Assembly: GCA_032719365.1 (NCBI GenBank)
Contig: CM064873.1
Location: 10,016,501 to 10,080,500 of the forward strand
From: Prinsepia uniflora
Lineage: Eukaryota; Streptophyta; Magnoliopsida; Rosales; Rosaceae
Length of the DNA stretch: 64,000 nucleotides
Direction: 5' to 3'
Position numbers and translations under genes: made by a program. This document shows positions 47,555 through 59,460 of the stretch, piece after piece (position 1 is the stretch's first letter; each line of letters begins with the position of its first letter). The notes beneath the pieces are model-generated. The model was given only the letters and a program-made list of their open reading frames with translations. It made no database searches and had not been told where the DNA came from.

Positions 47555-50411
47555 TGTAACGACCCGTCCCGAATATCGAGATTTAATAATATTTAATTAT
47601 GATTGACTAATCTGGGATAAGTTGAGCGAAATCAGACGAATTGTGCAAAATGACCGTTTTGCCCCTAGGCGTGGGCAAAACGTTGACTTTTAATTCGGAC
47701 GGTCAAATGGACTTTGACCAATGACCGTGACGTAGTTTGGGACGTCACGAGTTCATAGACAGGTGGCACGTTCGATTCCGACATTCGTGGTGAAAGTTAT
47801 GACATTCGGAAGTTCAGGGGCACTTTCGTAATTTGGACGAAATAAGGGAAAATGTTGACTTTTCGATCGGGAGGTCCGATGGCCAAGGGCCAAAGACCGT
47901 TAGGAAGGTCTCGATGCCCTGAGTCCGTAGACAGGCGGCACACATCAATCGGAGTCCGAATGACCGAGTTACGGGTCTGGATGCGTGAGGGGCATTTTGG
48001 TAATTTTCTGCACAAGGGTAGAATAGTAATTTCACCGTGCACTATGGATCAAACAGCCGTGAAAATGGGATGTTTGTACGATCTGTTCCATGGATTGTTT
48101 ATCATTAATGGACTGATTATGGGGCAGCCTTGAGGTGTTGTTGCACATGGGAGGAGCTGGCCACTGATTGCACACACATGGGCACTGATTTTCTAATGGT
48201 TTCGGGGTAGTGCAGGAGGCTTTACACAAAGGACTGTGTGGCGCTGTGGGGCACTTTTAATCACTGAATTGGATTAAAGGGAATGTGAGTGAGTTGTGAG
48301 GATCACTCTGAGCTTGTATGGCTGTCAAATTGGAGAGAAAACTGTGAGAAACCATTTCGGGTTTCTTGGAGGGAAAATCCAGAATTTGATTTCTGAGCCT
48401 TGTTGGACCAAACCAGGGACGGGTTTAGCTTTCTGGGAGTGTCTGGAACTCAGCCGTATCATTTTCGAAGGGAACCAGCCACGGCTGAGCTGGGACGGTG
48501 GCCACTGTTTTCAAGGAAAACGCAGTGCTGTGGACGACGACTTCCAGGTGAGCTCTTGTCCAATTGGTTGTGCTTTTGGGTTCGTTTGGATCCTAGTATA
48601 CTTCCTGTGAAGTTAATTTGATAATGGTTTGGAAAACTCAGAGTTTGGGTGATCGACCCGTTTGGGTGATCACTGGTCGTGGGCCTGATTTTGGGACTGT
48701 TTTAGTGAATCAGGGACATGGAACTTTGATTAGATAGTTGAGGAATGTGATGGAATCAAAAACGAAAGGAATCGAGGTCGAATTGATGGTTATCTAATCA
48801 GGTTGGAATCGCGGGTATCAGACCCGTTTACCAGAGAAACGGGCGAGGACGATGACTGTAGCAGTCACTGTAGCAGGCGCGTGGCTTTCACGCGCAGCCA
48901 CTCACGGCGGCGCGTGACGGCGCGTGGGCACGAATCTCGAGGTAAGGTCAACATGACTTTTGTCCTATACAATGTAACGAACATTTTAGCGTTGGTTTCG
49001 TATCAATCGGACCCCGTTTCGTTATTGTTCGGGATGTCCGAAGGTTTTAAATCCAGTTTAAAAATACTTAAAAATTCGAGAAAATTACGGGACTTGAATA
49101 GGGTGTTCTTGGAGAGGTTAGTAACCCTCTAATGTGATTTGGACAGGATTGGGAGTCTCGGTGATAGTGGTGTGGCCCGGGAAGGCCTATGGCACGCGTA
49201 TCGAGGCGCTCGATTAAACGGTCTGTGAGTGGACATTGGTTTTATAAATTCGATGCATGCATAACTGTTTCATGATTGTTATAATTATGATTTTATGATT
49301 ACTTTGGATATCGGTGAATTTATATGATTTCACGCATTTCGAGGCGATTTACTTGTTTGCAAGTAAATCGAGGATTTCTGGATTTGCACTGATTTCCATA
49401 ATTGTGGTTCGGATATGATTTCATGAAACGGTTACGGATTTGATAAAATGAATTCGGGCCAGGGGCCCAATTGATTTAAGAAATCGGGCCAAGGGCCCAG
49501 TTGATTTAAGAAATCGGGCCAGGGGCCCAGTTGACTTATGAAAACGGGTCAAGGGCCCAGTTGATTTATATATGTGATTTCGGGTCGGGGACCCTAAAAT
49601 GGAATTGAATAAATGATTTCGGATTTGATAATCAACTATTTGGACTTATGACGGTTTTATGGAAATTCGGGGCAGGGCCCTTGTGATATTTTGGAAATGA
49701 ATAATAAAATGTGTTCCATAAAACCATCTCGATACGAGGATATATATTGGTCTCCTCCAAGTGTCGGGGACACTGGAGAAGTCACAGTGCATTGTCTGCG
49801 AGGGGTCATTGTACGGAGCAGCCGGACCATATAGTGATCCAGGAGCAGAATTGCTATCATTAGACGTCAAGAACGTCAGACATCGGGGATGTCAGAGATA
49901 TGGACCCGGTGAGACCCCAGGTAGCACGCGTTGCTTAATACCGTGAGATATGACGTCGGGGACGTCAAGCGTCAGGGACGCTAGGCGTCAAGGATGCCGG
50001 AGATGGAAAAATAATAAATGAATGTTACTGGATTCATGAAATAACTCTTGGATTTACTTTTGGGGATTTGAAACTATGCTTTGGTTTCCGGGCTAAGGCC
50101 CTAATGGTTATTTCTAAATAAATATGCGGTTACTGGTTTTTGGTGCATGCATATGTTTTTACTGAGGGGCATAAACAGACTTGTTTATTTTTGTCCACTC
50201 ACAGCTTTTGGTTTTTAATGCCCTTCAAGTTGATTCCGGAAGCGACTGCAGCAGAGACTGGGACATCGCACACCTCCTCCATCGATCCTTGCGCACTCTG
50301 GAAGCCCGTTTGGGCAGTGGCAACAGGTTATCCCTTGTCTGACACCTCTGGTCAGACGGGAGCATGACACATTCCACGGTAATCCCCGTGGGATTGGGAT
50401 GGGTCGTGTCA
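47555..50411 (+). mobile_element. Family A element A6 3' LTR (forward), complete, 2.86 kb
   Basis: From TGTAACGACCCGTCCC to GGGTCGTGTCA. Signals seen: U3 modules with GTTGACTTTT, a GCGCGTG/CACGCGC hairpin at 48877-48895, donor-like GT at 48548, acceptor-like AG at 49146, donor-like GT at 49225, hairpin array 49456-49600, and the final acceptor-like block changed to CCCTTCAAG at 50221-50229. It is followed by Cassandra-like internal sequence. Confidence 0.92.
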
Positions 50412-50589
50412 AAGTGTGCTAGCGAGGACGCTGGGCCCTAAGGGGGGTGGATTGTAAGACCCGTGTCCTGGAGGGAACGGTGAACAGTCCCACATTCCTG
50501 CGAGGAGGAATGGTCTGGGAGAGGATGGTGGTGTGCCTTAAAGGTGTAGGCACACACCTATCTAGCACTAGGCCTTTCGGGAGCTCAAG

Positions 50590-53500
50590 TGTAACGACCC
50601 GTCCCGAATATCGGGATTTAATATTATTTATTTATGATTTAGAATGACTAATCTGGGATTAGTTGAGTGACTTCGGACGAATTGTGCAAAATGACCGTTT
50701 TGCCCCTAGGCGTGGGAAAAATGTTGACTTTTAATTCGGACGATCAAATGGACTTTGACCAATGACCATGACGTAGTTTGGGACGTCACGAGTTCATAGA
50801 CAGGTGGCACGTTCGATTCCGACGTTCATGGTGAAAGTTATGATGTTCGGAAGCCCAAGGGCATTTTCGTAATTTGGACGAAATAAGGGAAAATGTTGAC
50901 TTTTTGATGGGGAGGTCCGATGGCAGAGGGCCAAGGACCGTTAGGATGGTCTCGATACCCTGAGTTCGTAGACAGGCGGCACACGTCGATCGGAGTCTGA
51001 ATGACCAAGTTACGGGTCTGAATGCTTGAGGGGCATTTTGGTAATTTTCTGCACAGGGGCAGAATAGTAATTTCACTGGGGTATTGGTTGATCAAGAACA
51101 GCCGTGAGTGGATGTTTTGTGCGATCTATCCCATGGATTGTTTAACATTGATGACTGATTTGGGACAGCTGTGAGGTAGTGGAGGCATGTGTTGTTGGGT
51201 TGGCAACTGATTTGAAGAACATGGACACCATTTTATATTAGTTTCGGGTCAGTGCAGGGAGCCTTTACACAGAGGACTGAGTGATGCTTTAGGGTGCTTT
51301 AATGACTGAATTTGATTAAAGGGAATGAGTGTGAGTCGGGAGGATCATTCTTAGCAAGTGTGGCTGTCGAACTGGAGAGAAAACCGAAATTGGAAAAATT
51401 AGAAAAATGGAGGGAAATTCGAAAAATTGTCTGTGAGCTGAGAGGAGACAAATTGAGATTAAGAATACTCTTCTGGGTTCATTTCGAACTCAACCGTATC
51501 ATAATCAAGGGGAATCGATCACGGTTTGGCCATGGACGCAGGTTCCAGTTTTTGGGAAATTTGGAGCTTGAGGACGACCACCTACGGGTAAGGATTTATG
51601 AAATTTGTTACGGATTAATGATTTTTTAGGTCATACAAAACTACTGTGTCATTTAATTTGAAAAACAAGCTGATTCGAGTGAGTTTCGAATGTTGAAACC
51701 GTGAGTTCAATCTTGGAAGAATTGTTGGATTTAAGGTTAATGTGTGTAATTAAGTTTACAGAACCTTAATTGGGTCTCTAACGGTGCTATCTGATGAATC
51801 AATTGAAGGAAAAGAGTTGGAATTGGGAGAAATCTAGCCGGGTCAGGTCGCGGGTAAGCAGACCCGTTTACCAGTCGAAACGGGTGAAGACGATGACTGT
51901 AGAAGTGACACGACCCATCCCAATCCCCCCGGGATTACCATGGAATGCGACGTGCTCCCGTCTGACAAGAGGCGCCAAACAAGGGATAACCGATTGCCAT
52001 TGCCCAAACGGGCTTCCAGAGTGCGTAAGGATCGATGGAGGAGGTGTGCGATGCTCAAGTCTCTGCTGCAGTCGTATCCGGAATCAACCTGAAGGGCATT
52101 AAAAACAAAAGCTGTGAGTGGACGAAAATAAACAAGTCTGTTGAAAACATTTATAAGACATTTATGCCCCTCAGTAAAATCATATGCATGCACCAAAACC
52201 AATAATCCCATATTTATTCAGAAATAACCGTTAGGGCCTTAGCCCGGAAACCAAAGCATAGTTTCAATTTCCAAAAGTAAATCCAAGAGTTATTTCATAA
52301 ATCCAGTAATATGAACCATAAGGCATATAATATAAACCATAACCATTATTTTAGCCACTGCACTATACACTCCAATCCGACATCCCTGATGTCTGACGTC
52401 CCTGACGTCAATAAGGTCACAATCACAAGGCTACGCGTGCCACTCGGGTCTCAATTTCCGAGTTCAATCCCCGAACCCCGTTCGGGTACAGCATCCCCGA
52501 TGCTTAGCGTCATAGACGCTGGACGTACTAGACGTCCGTGACCTCTCCGGGGTACCTCATCCGGAGGAGACAATATAATATGGAAGGATCTATACAGTGC
52601 AGTACCAAATACATTTTATAGATATCCACATGCAAAACATATAGGTATACATAGATAAAATCCGAACCATTCGTTACGTTTCATCAAACGGGTCTCATGC
52701 CCAAATACCGTGAAACGTGCCATAACCAAAATATCATCAAACCATTTATAGATTCCAGCATGTGAACATATATAAAATGTAAACCATGAAACATTTATTC
52801 AATTCCATTTTAGGGTCCCCGACCCGCAATCACATGTAGAAATCAACTGGGCCCCTAGCCCGATTTCACAAGTTAACTGGGCCCCTGGCCCGATCCCATA
52901 GTTCAACTGGGCCCCTGGCCCGATTTTACATTATTCAAGTTCGTAACCGTTTCATGAAATCATATCCAACCACTTTTATGGAAATCGGTGCAAATCCAGA
53001 AAACCTCGGTTTACGTGCAAATACGTAATTCACCTCAAAATACGTGAAATCATTTTAAATTCACCGATATCCAAAGTAAATCATTTAATCATAATTGTAA
53101 CAATCATAAAACAGTTATGCATGCATCGAATTTATGAAACCAATGTCCACTCACAGACCGTTTAACCGAGCGCCTCGATATGCGTGCCATAGGCCTTCCC
53201 GGGCCACACCACTATCACCGGGATTCCCAATCCTGTTCAAATCAATTTAGAGGATCACTAACCTCATCATTAACATCCTATTCAAGTCCCGTAATTTTCA
53301 CAAATTTTTAAGTATTTTTAAACTGGATTTAAAACCTTCGGACATCCCGAACAATAACGAAACGGGATCCGATCGACACGAAACCAACGCTAAAATGTTC
53401 GTTACATTGTATAGGACAAAAGTCATGTTGGAAGTTTCCCAAAATTACCTCACACGCGCCCCCACGCGCCGGTTGAACTCCCTGCGCGTGAAACCCACGC

Positions 53501-56494
53501 GCCGGGTACTGTTCACCGTCGTTCAACCCGAACGACTGGTAAACGGGTCGCCGTGACCCGCGGGCCAACCCGATCGGTTCTCCGTCGATACAGGATCATT
53601 TTGGACGGGGTTTTCACCTACATGATCGTATGGGTTAAATTAGGAGTTCTGTGGAAACAAAAACAATGAACAACGTCAAGATCCTCACCTCCCCGATCGA
53701 GAAGTTCACGGCCAACCTCCACCGTCGACTGCTCTCAGCTCCGACCACCATTCTCGATGAAAACGGTCCCTATAGACTCGTCTCATCCTATGAGTCATCC
53801 TCCTGGTTACTAGATCGACCGAAAGACAGTAAGGCCCATCCTGCCATTTTAGACCCGAGAATCGGACTCACGGGTTTAGGGCCATATCGCCGTCATGGTC
53901 ACCACCGTGGCCACCCAAAATGCCTGGACTGATCACAGGAACCTCCACCACCCAACAGCACGATCAAAAACAGTCTACAACGACATTCCCAATTTTGAGT
54001 TTTTCGGCCTCCCCTGTTTTTCCTTCCGCCGTCATCTCCGCCGGCTCCCGCCGTCGTCCTGCCGCCTCCCACCGTCTCTCATACTTCCTCAGTCACTCCC
54101 AAGGTTGTGCACGCACAGCAGAGATGATGAGATGAGGAATATGTGTGCTGTATGTGGAAGAAGCAAATGGGGTATCGGTTGAATTATAAAACAGAGGAGA
54201 TAAATTTGTCCAGATGGGGAGGGAGGAGATGGATGGCCTGGATTGAAGGCACAGACCAGATGAAAGGCCCAGATCAAAAGTTGATCAAAGTGAGAATTCT
54301 TTAGTTATTTAATTCCAAATATTTTAATCCAATCCCACCAATCCAGATCTGATCCCAATAATTAAAGGTTAGTGGTCCACGTGTCCCACTCAGAAAATTC
54401 AGACCAATCAGAGAACGCCACGTGTCCACGTCTCGTAATGCGTGCATAACGAAACCAAAATTCCGTGACCCATAACTTCGTCGTCGAATCTCCGATTTCG
54501 GCGTGCCGCCTGTCGTTGGATTCGCATCGACGAAACCTACGTAACGGTCCTTGGCCCTCGGCCATCAGACATCCTGGTCAAAAAGTCAACATTTGCCCAT
54601 ATATCGTCCAAATTACGAAAATGCCCCTGGACTTCCGTACATCATAACTTTCACCACGAACGTCGGAATCGAACGTGCCACCTGTCTATGAACTCGTGAT
54701 GTCCCGAACTACGTCACGGTCATCGATCAAAGTCCATTTGACCATCCGAATTAAAAGTCAACGTTTTGACCACACCCAGGGGCAAAACGGTCATTTTGCA
54801 CAATTCGTCCGAAATCGCCCAACTAATCCCAGATTAGTAAATCACAATTAAATATTATTAAATCCCGATATTCAGGACGGGTCGTTACAAGAAGTCACTG
54901 TACAGGCGCGTGCTTTCACACGCAGCCACTCACGGCGGCACGTGATGGCGCGTGGATACGAATCTCGAGGTGAGGTCAACATGAATTTTGTCCTATACAA
55001 TGTATCGAACATTTTAGCATTGGTTTCGTGTCAATCGGACCCCGTTTCGATATTGTTCGGGATGTCCGAAGGTTTTAAATCCAGTTTAAAAATAGTTAAA
55101 AATTCGGGAAAATTACGGGAGTTGAATAGGATGTTAATGAAGAGGTTAGTAACCCTCTAATGTGATTTGGACAGGATTGGGAGTCCCGGTGATAATGGTG
55201 TGGCCCGGGAAGGCCTATGACACGCGTATCGAGGCGTACGGTTAAACGGTCTGTGAGTGGACTTTGGGTTTATAAATTCTATGCATGCCTAAATGCTTTA
55301 TATGAATTATGAATATGATTGTATGATGTGGATTTGGATATTGGTAAATTATACGGTTTCACGTATTTCGAGGCGATTTACGTGCTTGCATGCAAATCGA
55401 GGTTTTTCCGGTTTTACACGGATTTTCCATACTTATGACTTTGGATATGATTTCATGAAATGGTTTTGAAATTGGAAAGATAAACTCGGGCATGAGGCCC
55501 AATTGTTTTGGAAACCTCACACTTGGAGTCCAATTGAGTTACGTAATCGAGTCAGGGGCCCAATTGCTTTGTGAAATCGGGCTAGGGGCCCAGTTATTTA
55601 TGAAATCGGGCTACGACGCATTGGAGTTATATAATCGGGCCGTGGGCCCAGTTGGTTTACAAATTCGGGCCGTGGGCCCAGTGGTTTACAGAATCGGACA
55701 TGGGGCCCAGTTGGTTTCATAAACGTGATTTCGGGTCAGGGACCCTAAATGGAATTGTAATGTTGTGAAATGATTTGAATAAACTGGTTCCATATACCAT
55801 CTTGATATGAGGATATGTGAAGGTCTCCTCTAGATGTCTGGGACACTGGAGAAGTCACAGTGCATTGCCTGCGAGGGGTCATTGTACGGAGTTACCGGAC
55901 CGTATAGTGACTCAGGAGCAGGATTACTATGATTAGACGTCAGGGACGTCAGACATCGGGGATGCCAGAGATATTGACCTGGAGAGACCCCGGGCAGCAC
56001 GCGTTGCTTATGATTATACCGTGAACTATGACGTCTGGAACGTCAAGCGTCGGGGACGCTAGGCATCTGGGATGCCGGAGATGGTAATGTGGTAAATGTG
56101 GATTAATGAACCTATGAAATGGTTTTTCGGTTGGATTTATGATTTACGGTTTTGGGCTAAGGCCCTAATGCCTTGTCGAGCAAATGTTTTGGACTACTAG
56201 TTTTCGTGGCATGCATACGTTTTTATGGAGGGCATAAATGTCTTATAACTGTGTTTAATGAACTTATTTATTTTCGTCCACTCACAACTTTTATTTTTTT
56301 ATGCCCTTCAGGTTGATTCTGGATGCGACTGCAGCAGAGACTGGGACACCGTACACTTCCTCCGTCGATCTTTGCGCACTCGGGAAGTCCGTTTGGGCAG
56401 TGGCAACAGGTTATCCCTTGTCTGACACCTTTTGTCAGACGGGAGCATGACACATTCCATGGTAATCCCGGGGGGATTGGGATGGGTCGTGTCA
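50590..56494 (+). mobile_element. Family A solo LTR A7 with TCAAG target duplication, interrupted by A8
   Basis: Forward LTR starting TGTAACGACCCG at 50590 and ending GGGTCGTGTCA at 56494, flanked by TCAAG at 50585-50589 and 56495-56499. Without A8 it is 2916 bp. Removing it restores the Cassandra-like LTR, as judged against the intact reverse copy at 57221. The core hairpin units are at about 55485-55740 (GGGCC..GGGCCC type). Confidence 0.93.
51906..54889 (-). mobile_element. Family A solo LTR A8 (reverse) nested in A7, AGAAG target duplication
   Basis: Reverse LTR of 2984 bp from TGACACGACCC to GGGTCGTTACA, flanked by AGAAG at 51901-51905 and 54890-54894. Removing it gives a sequence collinear with 48860-48890 of A6. 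Reverse hairpin core units are at about 52840-52930. The GCGCGTG-type hairpin (reverse) is near 53470. Confidence 0.94.
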
Positions 56495-56680
56495 TCAAGT
56501 GACTTTGGGGGGTATTAGAACCCCAAAGTTAAGCGAGTTGAGGCTGGTGCAATTCCATGATGGGTGACCTCCTGGGAAGTTGCACCATGAGCTCCCGAAA
56601 ACAAAACCGTGAGGGCGAGGCCCAAAGCGGACAATATGGTGCTAGATGCGTCGGGTCCTGACCGAGGAGGGTCAGGTCGT

Positions 56681-57220
56681 AAATCCCAGGCTACCACAAC
56701 AAATGCACTCATGGCATCACAACCATGTATTTAAAACATTTATAAACATTTATGCATGCATCAATTTCGAAAGAAAGGTCCACTCACAGACGTCCGAAGT
56801 CGCGCCTCGATACGCGTGCCATAATCGTCTCCCGGGTTAATCGTCGCCTCCGGGATTCCCGAACCTGTCCAAATTAATTTAGAGGCTTACTAACTACTTA
56901 TATAACCCCTCACTAAAGCCCCGTAATTTTCCAGAATTTCTAACTATTTTTAAACGCGAACCTAAACCTTCGCAAGTCCCGAATTATATCGAAACGATGT
57001 TCGATTGACATGAAACCAGTCCCAAAATGTTCGTTACATCGAATAGATGATTTTGTATGTTGGAACCTTCCTTGAAATACGGGCCACGCGCCCTCACGCG
57101 CTCAGAGAAGCCCTTGCACGTGAAGCCCACGCGTCGGGCACTGTTCACTGTCTTCAAGCTCCAGCCGCCGGTCCGGGCCGGCTGGTCCGGTCCAACCCCT
57201 GCAACTGGACCGGCGTGACC
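56681..57220 (-). mobile_element. Family A LTR fragment A9 (reverse)
   Basis: Collinear with about 39665-40220 of the A5 LTR. Left junction with Cassandra-like sequence shares GTCG, and the right junction to the second Cassandra-like LTR is abrupt. It may be the missing middle of the A5 5' LTR, which has the same orientation, or an independent copy. Confidence 0.8.
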
Positions 57221-57543
57221 TGTCAGGACCCGACCCTCGTCGGTCAGGACCCGACTCATCTAGCACCATATTGTCCGCTTTGGGCCTCGCCCTCACGGTT
57301 TTGTTTTCGGGAGCTTACGGTGCAACTTCCTAGGGGGTCACCCATCATGGAATTGCACCAGCCCCAACTCGCTTAACTTTAGGGTTCCAATCTCCCCCAA
57401 AGCCACTTGAGCTCCCAAAAGACATAGTGCTAGATAGGTGTATGCCTACACCTTTAAGGCACACCATCATCCTCTCCCAAACAATTCCCCCCTCGCAGGA
57501 ATATGGGATTGTTCACCGTTCCCTCCAGGACACAGGTCTTACA
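57221..57543 (-). mobile_element. Cassandra-like LTR (reverse), complete, with 5S rRNA-derived region
   Basis: A 323-bp LTR from TGTCAGGACCCGACC to CAGGTCTTACA (plus strand). On the minus strand it carries the 5S-like segment at 57388-57322, including AAGTTAAGCGAG and GATGGGTGACC. It is the intact reference for the forward split copy. ACTTG follows directly at 57544-57548, matching the ACTTG before 38019. Confidence 0.85.
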
Positions 57544-59460
57544 ACTTGGACGCCCTGCGCAACTCGCAGACCGACACCCAGGTACTAGGGAGACATGGTT
57601 CGTTGCATCTGTCTGAAGACACGCGATGTGCGCCCCGACATGCTATTCATCACGAGCAAGCACCTAGGGGATCACCTCCGCGACTTAGACTGACACAACA
57701 GGTCAAGCAACTGAGCAACCAAGTTCGAGCCCAATTGGAGCTTTTGCAACTGCTATTGGGGGACATCGGGACATCCAGAACCTCCGAAAGAGGCAATGAA
57801 CCTCGCAAGACATCTGGGGACGTCCCGAAGCACGCTGGAAAAGAGCATGTCCGCTGCCAGACAATGTCCCAAGACACGTCGCTGAACTACTCAGGGGAAG
57901 AAAGCTGCATCCCCAGAGCAAGAGGACAAGATCAACCGAGGATATCAACCCGAGAACGACTCGGAGGACACCCCAGAGCACTTTCACGCATTGAGTACCC
58001 ACACGATAGCCGACGGCAGCAAGCATTCTCCCGTGCGTCACGCACCTACTCAGATGATCACAACGAGGAAGACGAGACTTACTCGCCAGTACGCTCGAGT
58101 GCTAAGTCCGCTGCAACTCGAGGGAGTCGACGTCATTTGACCCAGCGTGGGAACCCCCGTCACGAAGGACCATTGCACGCTGAAGATGTCTGAAGGATGC
58201 TAGATCGACGCCTCCAGGGAGTTCAACGCGACGGAGACTTGGAGGATGACCTTTGGCGCCAAATACAAACGTCATCATCTTCGCCGTTCATGAGGGAAAT
58301 TGAGGAGGAGTCATTTCTGCATCGATTTTCAACACCAAACTTCAATCAGTACAAAGGAACCTCCGATCCATTAAAGCACATCAATTACTATCGGGGGGTC
58401 ATGGTACCTCACAGGCACAACGATGCACTCATGTGCAAAGTTTTCTATGCCTCATTGCAAGGTCAAGTGGTGACATGGTTCAACCATCTCCCCCAGAGAT
58501 CAATCGCCTCCTTCGAAGAATTGACCATTGCCTTCATGAAGGAGTACTCGAAACTTCGCACCGTCGAAGTCAAGGATGACCACCTCTTCATCATCGGAAG
58601 AAGGTCTAAGGAAACCTTGCGGCAATACATCTGGAGGTTTTGCAAAGAGAGGTCCCGCATCGTTGGTTACAGCGATCTTGTCGCACCCATGGCATTTAAG
58701 CAAGGCCTACCGCGGGAGAGCAAGCTCTACGGAGACATCATCATGAGCAACACCCGAAGTCTCACCAAGATATTGTCCCTGGCGGAGCGACATGCATGCT
58801 GGAAGGACGGGAAAAATGCCACACATGCCGCCAACCACGTCGAGGAAGATGGACGTCCCACAAGAGCGTTTATGCAGCCAAAGGATGATGCCCACATCGG
58901 GAACTCAGTTGAGAAAGCCAACAAGCGCAAAGGGAACCCGTCATCCAACACGTTTGTTGGTGCAAAGCCAAACACACAGTTTTCGGTACCTTTCCTCCAA
59001 ATATACAATCAAATAAAGGAAAAGTCGTGGTTCGAAAGACCAGCTCCTGTTAAAGGCAACTAGGAGAAGGCCGACAAGACAAAATGGTGTGCCTATCACA
59101 ATTGCTATGGGCATGACATAAGCTCTTGCTAGACTTTCGAAAGATACCTCCAGGATATCTTGAAGGAAGGACACTACACCGAGTATGTCAGAAAAAAGGC
59201 AACGGATCGTCTCGAAAACAAAAACCCCCAGGAACCTGCACAAAAGATGATCCATGTGGACACCATCATTGCCGAATCTGAGTTGCAGGGAACGACCAAG
59301 AAACTGAATCAGTGACCAAGTCATCATCAAAGACACAAATTTTGTGGTTAAAATTCGGCTCAGTGCCTACTTTGCTCACATAGTATCTTTCAATAAGATT
59401 AAAGATGTTTCGTTTCAACGTCTAACAAAATTGTTTTATCACCTACGCTTTTGTTTAGAA

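Larger units (their letters stand above)
50412..56680 (+). mobile_element. Cassandra-like element (forward): polypurine tract and LTR with 5S segment, split by A7
   Basis: A short internal piece ends in a purine tract (CTAAGGGGGGTGGAT, 50438-50452), then the LTR starts TGTAAGACCCGTG at 50453. The LTR breaks at 50589 and resumes at 56500, ending about 56680. The resumed part (56519-56585) reads AAGTTAAGCGAG and GATGGGTGACC TCCTGGGAAGT, matching the internal control region of plant 5S rRNA genes. 5S-bearing short LTRs define Cassandra elements, non-autonomous retrotransposons of vascular plants. The LTR's final bases are lost at the junction with A9. Confidence 0.8.
37677..59315 (+). pseudogene. 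Element C gag, split by compound insertion
   Basis: Starts ATGGCTAGAACACGC at 37677 and runs to 38018, then resumes in the same frame at 57549. The central capsid-type region (about 58300-58800) has VVTWFNHLPQRSIASFEEL and LRQYIWRFCKERSRI, typical of the retrotransposon gag domain. A zinc-knuckle-like CAYHNCYGHDISSC follows at about 59090-59130. In-frame stops are TGA 37692, TAA 37959, TGA 58191, TAG 59061 and a TAG after the knuckle; the frame finally ends at 59313. The 57549-58190 part is a low-complexity, charged linker. It is non-coding now, but frame is otherwise kept across 620 codons. Confidence 0.8.

Noticed and set aside
57438..57548. Extension of the gag frame upstream of 57549
   Set aside because: These codons are reverse Cassandra-like LTR; gag proper resumes only at the ACTTG site.
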